Shown here: positions 52,603 through 60,818 of the stretch, in pieces | Numbering within the stretch: the stretch's first letter is position 1 | How the letters are laid out: each line of letters opens with the position of its first letter | Origin: Streptomyces violascens | GTDB taxonomy: Bacteria > Actinomycetota > Actinomycetes > Streptomycetales > Streptomycetaceae | DNA length: 64,000 nucleotides | Assembly (NCBI RefSeq): GCF_014649955.1 | Contig: NZ_BMUA01000010.1 | Span: 1 to 64,000, forward strand | Direction of reading: 5' to 3' | Translations under genes and position numbers: made by a program | The notes under the pieces: model-generated | Database searches by the model: none | The model's input: the letters and a program-made list of their open reading frames with translations, nothing else | What the model was told of the DNA's origin: nothing

Positions 52603-54468
52603 CTACTTCTTCTTGCCGCCCGAGTCGTCGCTGGAGAGCACCGCGATGAAGGCCTCCTGCGGGACCTCCACGGAGCCCACCATCTTCATCCGCTTCTTGC
52701 CCTCCTTCTGCTTCTCCAGAAGCTTGCGCTTACGGGAGATGTCGCCGCCGTAGCACTTGGCGAGGACGTCCTTGCGGATGGCGCGGATCGTCTCGCGGGC
52801 GATGACCCGGGAGCCGATGGCGGCCTGGACGGGCACCTCGAAGGCCTGGCGCGGGATGAGCTCGCGCAGCTTGGCGACCAGGCGCACACCGTAGGCGTAG
52901 GCCGCGTCCTTGTGGCAGACGGCCGAGAACGCGTCGACCTTGTCGCCGTGCAGCAGGATGTCGACCTTGACCAGGCTGGCGGCCTGCTCGCCGGTGGGCT
53001 CGTAGTCGAGCGAGGCGTAGCCGCGCGTCTTGGACTTCAGCTGGTCGAAGAAGTCGAAGACGATCTCCGCGAGCGGCAGCGTGTAGCGGATCTCGACGCG
53101 GTCCTCGGAGAGGTAGTCCATGCCGAGCAGGGTGCCGCGCCGGGTCTGGCACAGCTCCATGATCGAACCGATGAACTCGGACGGCGCGAGGATGGTGGCC
53201 CGCACGACCGGCTCGTACACGTCCGAGATCTTGCCCTCGGGGAACTCGCTCGGGTTGGTGACGGTGACTTCCTTGCCGTCCTCCAGGACGACCCGGTAGA
53301 CCACGTTCGGCGCCGTCGCGATCAGGTCGAGGCCGAACTCGCGCTCCAGGCGCTCGCGGATCACGTCCAGGTGCAGCAGGCCGAGGAAGCCGACGCGGAA
53401 GCCGAAGCCGAGCGCCGCGGAGGTCTCCGGCTCGTACACCAGGGCGGCGTCGTTGAGCTGGAGCTTGTCGAGGGCCTCGCGCAGGTCCGGGTAGTCCGAG
53501 CCGTCCAGCGGATACAGACCGGAGAAGACCATCGGCTTCGGGTCCTTGTAACCGCCGAGGGCTTCCGTGGCGCCGTTGTGCAGGCTGGTGATGGTGTCAC
53601 CGACCTTGGACTGACGGACGTCCTTCACGCCGGTGATGATGTAGCCCACCTCGCCGACGCCGATGCCGTCGGACGGGGTCATCTCGGGCGACGAGACGCC
53701 GATCTCCAGGAGCTCGTGGGTGGCGCCGGTCGACATCATGCGGATGCGCTCGCGCTTGTTGAGCTGGCCGTCCACCACACGGACGTAGGTGACGACGCCG
53801 CGGTAGGAGTCGTACACCGAGTCGAAGATCATCGCGCGGGCGGGCGCGTCGGCGACGCCGACCGGGGCGGGCACGTCGCGGACCACGCGGTCCAGGAGCG
53901 CGTCCACGCCGACGCCGGTCTTCGCCGAGACCTTCAGCACGTCCTCCGGCTGGCAGCCGATGAGGTTGGCGAGCTCCTCGGAGAACTTCTCGGGCTGGGC
54001 GGCCGGCAGGTCGATCTTGTTGAGGACGGGAACGATGGTGAGGTCGTTCTCCATGGCCAGGTACAGGTTGGCCAGCGTCTGCGCCTCGATGCCCTGGGCG
54101 GCGTCGACCAGGAGGACGGTGCCCTCGCACGCGGCGAGCGAGCGCGACACCTCGTACGTGAAGTCCACGTGGCCCGGGGTGTCGATCATGTTCAGGATGT
54201 GGGCGCGGCCCTGGCCGGGGCCTTCGGTGGGGGCCCACGGCAGCCGGACCGCCTGGCTCTTGATCGTGATGCCGCGCTCGCGCTCGATGTCCATGCGGTC
54301 GAGGTACTGAGCACGCATCTGCCGCTGCTCGACCACGCCGGTCAGCTGGAGCATCCGGTCGGCAAGGGTCGACTTGCCGTGGTCGATGTGCGCGATGATG
54401 CAGAAGTTGCGGATCAGCGCCGGGTCGGTACGGCTCGGCTCGGGCACGTTGGGAGGAGTCGCGGGCAC
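52603..54468 (-). CDS. lepA: Elongation factor 4 (LepA)
   Basis: The 621-residue ribosome-associated GTPase back-translocates or helps 30S biogenesis. It has G1 IAHIDHGKST near residue 25, RERGITIKSQ, G3 DTPGHVDF, G4 LNKIDLP, then the EF-G-like domains and the LepA-specific C-terminal domain (GGDISRKRKLLEKQKEGKKR near the end). The stop is preceded by GGKKK. GTG 54468 gives the usual N-terminus; the longer upstream frame is unsupported. It is divergent from rpsT. Confidence 0.96.
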   Translation of the reverse strand: MPATPPNVPEPSRTDPALIRNFCIIAHIDHGKSTLADRMLQLTGVVEQRQMRAQYLDRMDIERERGITIKSQAVRLPWAPTEGPGQGRAHILNMIDTPGHVDFTYEVSRSLAACEGTVLLVDAAQGIEAQTLANLYLAMENDLTIVPVLNKIDLPAAQPEKFSEELANLIGCQPEDVLKVSAKTGVGVDALLDRVVRDVPAPVGVADAPARAMIFDSVYDSYRGVVTYVRVVDGQLNKRERIRMMSTGATHELLEIGVSSPEMTPSDGIGVGEVGYIITGVKDVRQSKVGDTITSLHNGATEALGGYKDPKPMVFSGLYPLDGSDYPDLREALDKLQLNDAALVYEPETSAALGFGFRVGFLGLLHLDVIRERLEREFGLDLIATAPNVVYRVVLEDGKEVTVTNPSEFPEGKISDVYEPVVRATILAPSEFIGSIMELCQTRRGTLLGMDYLSEDRVEIRYTLPLAEIVFDFFDQLKSKTRGYASLDYEPTGEQAASLVKVDILLHGDKVDAFSAVCHKDAAYAYGVRLVAKLRELIPRQAFEVPVQAAIGSRVIARETIRAIRKDVLAKCYGGDISRKRKLLEKQKEGKKRMKMVGSVEVPQEAFIAVLSSDDSGGKKK

Positions 54469-54693
54469 GCAGGGTCCTGATTCTTGAGGCCCGCGGTCAA
54501 ATCGCGGCGCCTCGTCTCGGGTCGACGACGGTTCGATACGTAAGGAACAGCCTCTATCGTCCCACGCCTGCGGGCCTGTGCTCGGTTTGGGCTGGTCGGG
54601 AGGCGGCTGGTACCGTGGACAGCTGTGTCTCGTCACCCTTGTGGCGGCGGGCACGACCGAAGATCGAATCATCGAACCTGCAAAGGCTCTTTC

Positions 54694-54960
54694 GTGGCGA
54701 ACATCAAGTCCCAGATCAAGCGGAACAAGACGAACGAGAAGGCGCGCCTGCGCAACAAGTCCGTCAAGTCCTCCCTGCGCACCTTCATCCGCAAGGCCAA
54801 CGAGGCCGTTGCCGCCGGCGACGTCGAGAAGGCCACGGCTGCGACCCGCGCCGCCTCGCGTCAGCTGGACAAGGCTGTCTCGAAGGGCGTCATCCACAAG
54901 AACGCCGCCGCCAACAAGAAGTCGGCGCTGGCGCACAAGGTGGCCGGCCTCCAGGGCTGA
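54694..54960 (+). CDS. rpsT: 30S ribosomal protein S20
   Basis: The 88-residue basic protein has the S20 sequence: VANIKSQIKRNKTNEKARLR at the N-terminus, SLRTFIRKANEAV and the terminal KNAAANKKSALAHKVAGL. It binds the 5' and 3' minor domains of 16S rRNA. The start is GTG at 54694, with AAAGG upstream. It is divergent from lepA, as in other streptomycetes. Confidence 0.97.
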   Translation: MANIKSQIKRNKTNEKARLRNKSVKSSLRTFIRKANEAVAAGDVEKATAATRAASRQLDKAVSKGVIHKNAAANKKSALAHKVAGLQG

Positions 54961-55090
54961 AAACCCCGCTTCATCTGATCGACCCGCCCGACGGGACCAA
55001 GCGGCCCCTCTACCGCTCCCCGAGGGCACCCCAGTGCCGCGCGCGGACGCGTTCGCCACGCGGGCGCGGTGCTAGTGCCAGAAGTACCCG

Positions 55091-55131
55091 AAGGCCCCGT
55101 CTCCTCCTTCCCCAGGAGGAGACGGGGCCTT
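55091..55131. terminator. Strong terminator between rpsT and the phosphopantetheinyl transferase gene
   Basis: AAGGCCCCGTCTCCTCC (55091-55107) and GGAGGAGACGGGGCCTT (55115-55131) form a perfect 17-bp stem with a seven-base loop. It separates the core block from the acyl-chemistry operon and serves both strands. Confidence 0.9.
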
Positions 55132-55145
55132 CGTGCTGCCCGGGA

Positions 55146-55982
55146 TCAGTGGTGGACGCGGCCGACCAGGTCGACGACCTCGCCGAGGAAGCCCTCGTCG
55201 AGCATGGTGGAGACAGCGGTGTCGCCCTCGTCGCGCAGCCCCGCGTCGTGGCAGGCGACGCCGACCAGATAGCCGCCCTCCAGCTCGAAGGTGGCGAAGG
55301 CCCACTCGCCGTGCGAGGCGGGCTCGCCCTGCGGGGTGAGCAGGGTGGTGGCCTCCGCGTCGAAGCCGAACTGGGTGAAGCCCATCCGCATGCCCTGGCC
55401 GAGCGCCTTGGTGTACGCCTCCTTCAGCGTCCAGGTGCGCACCAGGCGGCGCTGCTGCTCGGCCTCGTCGAGGGCGCCGAGCCAGCGGCGCTCGGCGGGG
55501 GTGCACAGGTGACGCTGGACGGCGGAGTACTGGATGCGGCGGTCGGCGAGCTCGGTGTCGACGCCGACCCGGCCCCGCCGGTTCAGGCCCACCACCAGGA
55601 GGTCCCGGGTGTGGCTGAGGCTGACCTCGATCTGGTCGCAGCCGCGCAGATAGGGGCGCCCGCCCGCCTTGGAGGCGAGCTCGACGGTCTCGGGCGGGGT
55701 CTGCAGGGCGGCGCCCGCGGTGTACTTCACCAGGAGGCGGGAGGCGGCGAAGCGGTCGCGGGCCTCGGGGTCCTGGAGGTTGTTGAGGCGCTGCCAGTCA
55801 CGGGCGCCGAGCAGCGGGCGCAGCTGGGGGTCGGCGATGGCCGCGGGCAGCCAGTCGCGCCAGTTCGCGTGGACGACGACATGCCCGTGCCAGGCCATGG
55901 ACTGCCGCACCCGGCTCCATGGGCTGTCGGGTCCCGGCATCAGAAGGGGTTCGGCGATGCCCGTCCTTGTGAGAGGGCTCAT
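55146..55982 (-). CDS. 4'-phosphopantetheinyl transferase (Sfp type)
   Basis: Sfp-type enzymes move the phosphopantetheine arm of CoA to acyl/peptidyl carrier proteins. The 278-residue length fits the Sfp class. The metal motif is VGVDTELADRR near residue 140 and the catalytic helix WTLKEAYTKALGQGMRMG near residue 190 (WxxKEAxxKxxG). A carrier protein must therefore exist nearby or elsewhere; none is seen in the window. The ATG at 55982 overlaps the acyl-CoA dehydrogenase stop by 4 bases (ATGA), so the genes are coupled. It ends the operon. Confidence 0.92.
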   Translation of the reverse strand: MSPLTRTGIAEPLLMPGPDSPWSRVRQSMAWHGHVVVHANWRDWLPAAIADPQLRPLLGARDWQRLNNLQDPEARDRFAASRLLVKYTAGAALQTPPETVELASKAGGRPYLRGCDQIEVSLSHTRDLLVVGLNRRGRVGVDTELADRRIQYSAVQRHLCTPAERRWLGALDEAEQQRRLVRTWTLKEAYTKALGQGMRMGFTQFGFDAEATTLLTPQGEPASHGEWAFATFELEGGYLVGVACHDAGLRDEGDTAVSTMLDEGFLGEVVDLVGRVHH

Positions 55983-57715
55983 GGGGTACCTGCTTCCGCC
56001 AGAGGCGCGTCGTGAAGATCGAAACTGCGGCCGGCCCGAAAGCGCGCCAGCAGCTCCTCCGCGACCCGGTCGACGCAGTCCGGCGGCAGCGGAGGAAGAG
56101 TGAGGCCGAGCCTGCGGCCGTAGCGGTGCAGGGCGAGCACCAGCCAGGCGGGATCGGCGAGGAATCCGGTGGTGTCCCGGTGGCGCTCCCACACGGCGAG
56201 CGCCGCACCGGCCGCGACAAGGACGGAGTGCCGGTCGGCGAGGGCCGCGGTCGCGGGGCTCGCGAGCGCGGCCCGGTCGCCGGGCTCGATGAGGAGGCAG
56301 GCCTCGCGCACGGCGAGCAGATCGGCGTGGAAGGCGGCGGCCATCGTCCGGAGCGCCTCGCCGTACGGTTCTGTGGCCGCCGATCCGGTGAGGCGGGCGG
56401 CGGACGCCATGAGCGATGCGGCCAGGAAGTCGCCGCCGCCCGCGACTTCGAGGCCGCCGATGTCGAGGTGCGGTACGGGCTCGGCGGCGCGGAACAGCGC
56501 GGCCGGCGGTTCGCCCTCCTGGCCCCAGAAGTGCCGCGCCAGGACGGGCAGTTGAGGGATCACCACGGCCTGGCAGGAGGCGGTCCCGGCGTGGCCGAGC
56601 CCGGCCGCGGGCAGGTCGCGCAGGAGCTTGGTGAGCGTGCCCTGGTCGGTGTCGCGGCTGTAGCCGCCGGCCCCGAGCACGGTGGCGAGCTCCTCCAGAT
56701 CGTCCCTGAGCAGGTCCGGTACGAGGTACTTGAGTTCGGCGGCGGCCAGATGGGCGGCCCCCGGCAGCAGGGACAGGGCGCGCAGCACGGCGGTGGCCAT
56801 GGCGTCGCCCGCGAGCAGATCGGCGAACACACCGGCCAGGACGCCGCGTTGGCGCCTGCCGAGGCTCTCCCCGGCGAGCGCGGCCCGCACCGCGGCGCGC
56901 AGCACCGTGTCGACGGAGGCGATGACGGCGCCGGTGATCAGGGTGCGGTTGAGCTGGAACGTCCGCAGGGAAAGGCGTACGCCCGCGCCGAGTTCGCCGA
57001 CCAGGGCGTCGCCCGGCACCTCGCACGCGTCGAACTCGTACCCGGCGAAGCGGCAGCCGCGCATGCCCGTGGTCGGCTGTCGCTTCAGCAACTGGACACC
57101 GTCGGGCGGGAGTTGGGCCGGGTCGAGCAGGAACACCGAGTGCGATGCGGGGCCCGGCGCGGGGTCGGTGCGGACGTAGGCGACGACGGCACCCGCGCGT
57201 TCGGCGTTGATGACGACGTCCTTGCGGCCGTCCAGGACGAAGCCGCCGGAATACTCCATGGCGGTGAGTTCGCCGCGCAGCATGGCGGTGCCGTGGGCGA
57301 GCGAACGATGCACGATGGCCGCGCGGCCGCCCGACACCAGCAGCCGGGCCACGCTCTCGCGCTGGCGGTCCGACCCGGCGGCGAACACCGGGGCGGCCGC
57401 GAACAGCGAGGTGATGCCGTAGCCGAAGGCGAGCGCGACATCGCGGCGGAAGACCGGGCGCAGCATCCGCATCAGCTGGTCGGCGTCGCGCAGCCGGCCG
57501 CCGAGGGCGACCGGGACCAGCTCGGCACCGAAGCCTTCCTCGTCGAGCAACGCTTCGGCCGCGCCCAGGAGTTGGCTGTCCCCGTCGGCGGCGAGCAGGG
57601 CTCGGAAGCCCAGCTCATTGGCCGGGTCGCAGGGGTCGCCGAAGCGGAATTCGAGCCGCTCGGCGCGGTGGCGTACGTCCGGGTCCGCGGCGGCCCTGAC
57701 GGCGGCGATGGGCAT
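55979..57715 (-). CDS. Large acyl-CoA (acyl-ACP) dehydrogenase
   Basis: The 578-residue flavoprotein has the acyl-CoA dehydrogenase fold: middle beta domain with MRGCRFAGYEFDACEVPGDAL (about 230), helical C-terminal domain with LRTFQLNRTLITGAVIAS and VLGAGGYSRDTDQGTLTKLL (about 370), the region of the flavin and dimer contacts. It is about 190 residues longer than standard members, like the dehydrogenases that desaturate the fatty chain in lipopeptide pathways. ATG 57715 is 4 bases from the FAAL stop. The catalytic base cannot be placed with confidence. Confidence 0.85.
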   Translation of the reverse strand: MPIAAVRAAADPDVRHRAERLEFRFGDPCDPANELGFRALLAADGDSQLLGAAEALLDEEGFGAELVPVALGGRLRDADQLMRMLRPVFRRDVALAFGYGITSLFAAAPVFAAGSDRQRESVARLLVSGGRAAIVHRSLAHGTAMLRGELTAMEYSGGFVLDGRKDVVINAERAGAVVAYVRTDPAPGPASHSVFLLDPAQLPPDGVQLLKRQPTTGMRGCRFAGYEFDACEVPGDALVGELGAGVRLSLRTFQLNRTLITGAVIASVDTVLRAAVRAALAGESLGRRQRGVLAGVFADLLAGDAMATAVLRALSLLPGAAHLAAAELKYLVPDLLRDDLEELATVLGAGGYSRDTDQGTLTKLLRDLPAAGLGHAGTASCQAVVIPQLPVLARHFWGQEGEPPAALFRAAEPVPHLDIGGLEVAGGGDFLAASLMASAARLTGSAATEPYGEALRTMAAAFHADLLAVREACLLIEPGDRAALASPATAALADRHSVLVAAGAALAVWERHRDTTGFLADPAWLVLALHRYGRRLGLTLPPLPPDCVDRVAEELLARFRAGRSFDLHDAPLAEAGTP

Positions 57716-57719
57716 GGAC

Positions 57720-59435
57720 TCAGCCTCCTTCAGCGGCGTACGGCGGCGCCGACGCGTACAGCGGGCGCAGTTCGCCGCGCAGATAGAGCTCGCGCATCAG
57801 CGAGCGGCGGACCTTGCCGCTGGTGGTGCGGCGGACGGTGCCGGGGCGGACCAGGACGACGCCGCCGAGCGATGCGCCGAACTCCTCGTGCAGGCAGCCG
57901 CGGACGCGTTCGGCGAGGTCGGCGAGCTGGCCGCGGCTCCAGCCGGCGCCGCGGATCTCCTGGATGGCGACGATTTCCTCGCGTTCGGCGGGCGCGGAGA
58001 GCACCACGGCGGAGCCGAACGGGGCGCCGGAGTGCGCGAGTTGGCGCTCGGCCTCCTGCGGGTGCAGGGTGCGGCCGTCGATGAGGAGGGCGTCCTTGAT
58101 GCGGCCGGTGAGGTAGAGCTCGCCGCCGCGCAGCGCGCCGAGGTCGCCGGTGCGCAGGAAGCCGTACTCGCCGCAGGAGGTGGTGTGGCCGAAGGCGGCG
58201 GCGGTCTCCAGGGGGCGGCGCCAGTAGCCGTCGGCGACGGCCTCGCCGCGGACCCAGATCTCGCCGACGGCTCCCTCGGGAAGGACGGCCGAACTGTCCG
58301 GGTCGACGATGCGTACGGTGACGCCGCGCGCGGGTCCGCAGCCGGCCAGGGTGCGCACCGGGTGGCCCGGCACCGGCGGTCTCAGCTCGCCCTGCTCCAG
58401 GGCTTCGGCGGACACGGTGGCCGGGGCGGGCGGCAGCCCGTCGGCGAGGCTGACAAGGAGGGTGGCTTCGGCGAGCCCGTATCCGGCGGCGAGCGCGCCG
58501 GGGCGCAGGCCCGCGGCCGCGAAGCGGTGGGCGAAGGCGCTGAGGGTGACGGCGGAGACCGGCTCGGAGGCGTTGACGGCGGTGGCAAGGGCGCTCAGGT
58601 CCAGGCCCGCGAGGTCGTCGTCGCCTGCTTCTGCGAGGCAGCGGGCGTACGCGGAGTCGGGGGCGGCGGTGACGGTGACGCGGTGCCGGGCCACCTCGCG
58701 CAGCCAGCTCAACGGGTCGGCGGAGAAAAGGCGTTGCGGCATCAGGACGGCGGTGGCGCCGAGCCAGAGCGGGTGGAGGAGCTGGCCGATCAGGCCGAGG
58801 TCGTGGTGGAGCGGGAGCCAGCCGCCGATGCGGGCGTCCTCGTCGGTGCCGAGCGCGGTGCGCAGGCTCTCCATGGTGGCGAGCAGGTTGGCGTGGGTGA
58901 CCCGGACGCCGCGCGGGGCGGCGGTGGACCCGGAGGTGTATTGCAGGAGTGCGGTGTCGGTGCCGGTCACGGCGGGCAGCTGCCAGTCGGCGCCGTCGTC
59001 GGGCAGGCAGTCGACGGCCAGGCACACCACGGCGGAGCGCCCGGCCTCCGCGAGGCGCCGGGAGAGTTCGGGGGCGTGCGCGGACGCGGTGAGCATGACG
59101 GCGGCGTCGGTCTCGGCGGCGATCGCGGCGGTACGTTCGGCGGCGGCCCGTGAGCTGTCCGGCGGCGGCACGGGCACGGCGACGGCGCCCGCGTACAGGC
59201 AGCCGACGAGGGCGGCGACGGTGTGCGGGCCGCCGTCCATCGAGACCAGGACGGGCGCGCCGGCCGCGCGGCGGCGCAGCAGCGCGGCCGCGACGGACCT
59301 GGCCCGTACGTCCAACTCCCGGTAGGTGCGGTGGTCGGCGTTGCCGTCACCGTCCAGGCAGAGCAGAGCGGTCCGTGCGGCCCGGTCGGCGAACCGCGCC
59401 GCCAGTGCCCGCGTGAAGCTCTTCGCTGGGGTCAT
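57720..59435 (-). CDS. Fatty acyl-AMP ligase (FAAL)
   Basis: The 571-residue adenylating enzyme activates fatty acids as acyl-AMP and passes them to a carrier protein instead of CoA. The P-loop is LLQYTSGSTAAPRGVRVTH near residue 165. FAAL traits are WLPLHHDLGLIGQLLHPLWL, the LMPQRLFSADPLSWLREV stretch and the GYGLAEATLLVSL motif. The C-terminal lobe ends RTTSGKVRRSLMRELYLRGE, with the conserved Lys. ATG 59435 has AGCAGAGG upstream. It is first in the FAAL - dehydrogenase - PPTase operon. Confidence 0.93.
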   Translation of the reverse strand: MTPAKSFTRALAARFADRAARTALLCLDGDGNADHRTYRELDVRARSVAAALLRRRAAGAPVLVSMDGGPHTVAALVGCLYAGAVAVPVPPPDSSRAAAERTAAIAAETDAAVMLTASAHAPELSRRLAEAGRSAVVCLAVDCLPDDGADWQLPAVTGTDTALLQYTSGSTAAPRGVRVTHANLLATMESLRTALGTDEDARIGGWLPLHHDLGLIGQLLHPLWLGATAVLMPQRLFSADPLSWLREVARHRVTVTAAPDSAYARCLAEAGDDDLAGLDLSALATAVNASEPVSAVTLSAFAHRFAAAGLRPGALAAGYGLAEATLLVSLADGLPPAPATVSAEALEQGELRPPVPGHPVRTLAGCGPARGVTVRIVDPDSSAVLPEGAVGEIWVRGEAVADGYWRRPLETAAAFGHTTSCGEYGFLRTGDLGALRGGELYLTGRIKDALLIDGRTLHPQEAERQLAHSGAPFGSAVVLSAPAEREEIVAIQEIRGAGWSRGQLADLAERVRGCLHEEFGASLGGVVLVRPGTVRRTTSGKVRRSLMRELYLRGELRPLYASAPPYAAEGG

Positions 59436-59537
59436 CCTCTGCTCCCTGGTGCTCGGACGGATGCTTCGTCCTCCTACTCTGTTCCTCGCCCCTAGACGGG
59501 TACTTGAAGATCAACTGTGCTGAGGCGGCCGGGCCGC

Positions 59538-59876
59538 TCATCCTCTGCGTCCGGGCACCTCGTTCAGCAGGTCCTGCAGGAGCAGGAGTTCCTGGCGGGT
59601 GAGCGGGACGTCGGGGCGCAGCCGCTCGGGGTGGCCCGGCGGCGGGCCGTCGTCGTCGGTGCGCAGCATCAGGCGGAACCCGCTGTCGAGCGAGCGCAGC
59701 CGGGCCCTGTTCCCGTCGGCGGCGGTCAGATACATGTCGACACCTCCGTGCACCATGAGGGCCTCGCCCACGGGGCGCAGGAAGCGGCCGACGAGGCGGC
59801 GCCAGGTGCCCTTGGGACGTCGGCGGGTCACGCCGCCCTGTCCGTCCGGAACATCCGGGTTCTTCCGGCGGGCCAT
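59538..59876 (-). CDS. Small basic protein of unknown function
   Basis: The 112-residue protein starts ARRKNPDVPDGQGG, is rich in Arg in its first third (RRRPKGTWRRLVGRFLRP), and has an acidic C-terminal segment ending in helix LTRQELLLLQDLLNEV. No signal peptide or known domain is visible. It lies 102 bases upstream of FAAL on the same strand. ATG 59876 follows a 11-codon frame (59880-59912) with TGA-C-ATG coupling; an alternative start is GTG 59888. The function is unknown. Confidence 0.6.
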   Translation of the reverse strand: MARRKNPDVPDGQGGVTRRRPKGTWRRLVGRFLRPVGEALMVHGGVDMYLTAADGNRARLRSLDSGFRLMLRTDDDGPPPGHPERLRPDVPLTRQELLLLQDLLNEVPGRRG

Positions 59877-60145
59877 GTCAGAGAACACCTTCCGAGCTGG
59901 GGTGTCCGTTCATGTTCACGTCACCTCTCCCTTCCCCCTGGCCGCCGGACGGCGCCTGGGTGGAGGGAGGATGGGAGCGGTCACTTGAGCCGTGGTCGGG
60001 TTCTGGCTGAAAGCTGCGGGTGCGCAGCCGCTCGTACCAGTCCGGAAACGGCATGTGCCGGATTAGTCTCAGCCCCGGGACTTGGCCGCGGCCTATTGCA
60101 TAATCGCTAACAACCGACCCATGATCCAGCACAACGGGGGGCACC

Positions 60146-60760
60146 ATGGTGCGAGTTCTGATTGCCGAAGACATGCATATGCTGCGCAAGGCATTGGTGT
60201 CACTCATTGAACTGGAGTCCGACCTGGAAGTGGTCGCCGAGTTGTCGTCCGGTACGGACATCGTGCCGACCGCGATGGCCATGCGGCCGGATGTCGCCGT
60301 TCTCGACATCGACCTGCCCGGCACCGACGGAATCACCGCCGCCGCCGGGCTGCACACCTCGGTACCGGAGTGCCGCACGCTCATCCTGACCAGCCTGGGC
60401 AGACCGGGGAACCTCAGACGGGCGCTGGCCGCCCATGTCTCCGGTTTCCTTCCCAAGGACTCCGACCCCGACAGCCTCTGCGCCGCGATCCGCCAGGTGG
60501 CGGCGGGCGAGCGCGTCATCGATCCGCAGCTGGCACTCGCCACGCTCGACTCCGGCCCCTCCCCGCTCACCGACCGCGAGCGGGAAGTGCTCCAGTTCGC
60601 CTCGGAGGGCATGGAGGCCGGCCAGATCGCATCCCGGCTCCATCTGTCGTCCGGCACCGTGCGCAACTATCTGACCTCGGCCGTCAGCAAGCTCAACGCG
60701 CGTAACCGGGTCGATGCCATCCGAATCGCCCGCGAGGCGGGCTGGCTGCACTCGGTCTGA
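60146..60760 (+). CDS. DesR-like response regulator
   Basis: The 204-residue regulator has a receiver domain (about 3-120; VLIAEDMHML, phospho-Asp in VAVLDIDLPGTDG, Lys in FLPKDS) and a LuxR-type HTH (about 140-200; LTDREREVLQFASEGMEAGQ and SSGTVRNYLTSAVSKLNARN). ATG 60146 has GGGGGG four bases upstream. It is convergent with the tandem kinase and divergent from the small protein and FAAL genes, so it probably serves the kinases beside it and may control the acyl operon. Confidence 0.92.
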   Translation: MVRVLIAEDMHMLRKALVSLIELESDLEVVAELSSGTDIVPTAMAMRPDVAVLDIDLPGTDGITAAAGLHTSVPECRTLILTSLGRPGNLRRALAAHVSGFLPKDSDPDSLCAAIRQVAAGERVIDPQLALATLDSGPSPLTDREREVLQFASEGMEAGQIASRLHLSSGTVRNYLTSAVSKLNARNRVDAIRIAREAGWLHSV

Positions 60761-60818
60761 GGGCCGGGCCGGAGCTGCCGCATCAGCCCCGGCCGAAACC
60801 TTCCTGCCGTCCCCGGTC

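Noticed and set aside
57720..59435. Acyl-CoA synthetase instead of FAAL
   Set aside because: The LHHDLGLIG, FSADPLSWL and GLAEATLLV segments and the partner PPTase and dehydrogenase fit FAAL better, though only the insertion region in a structure model would settle it.
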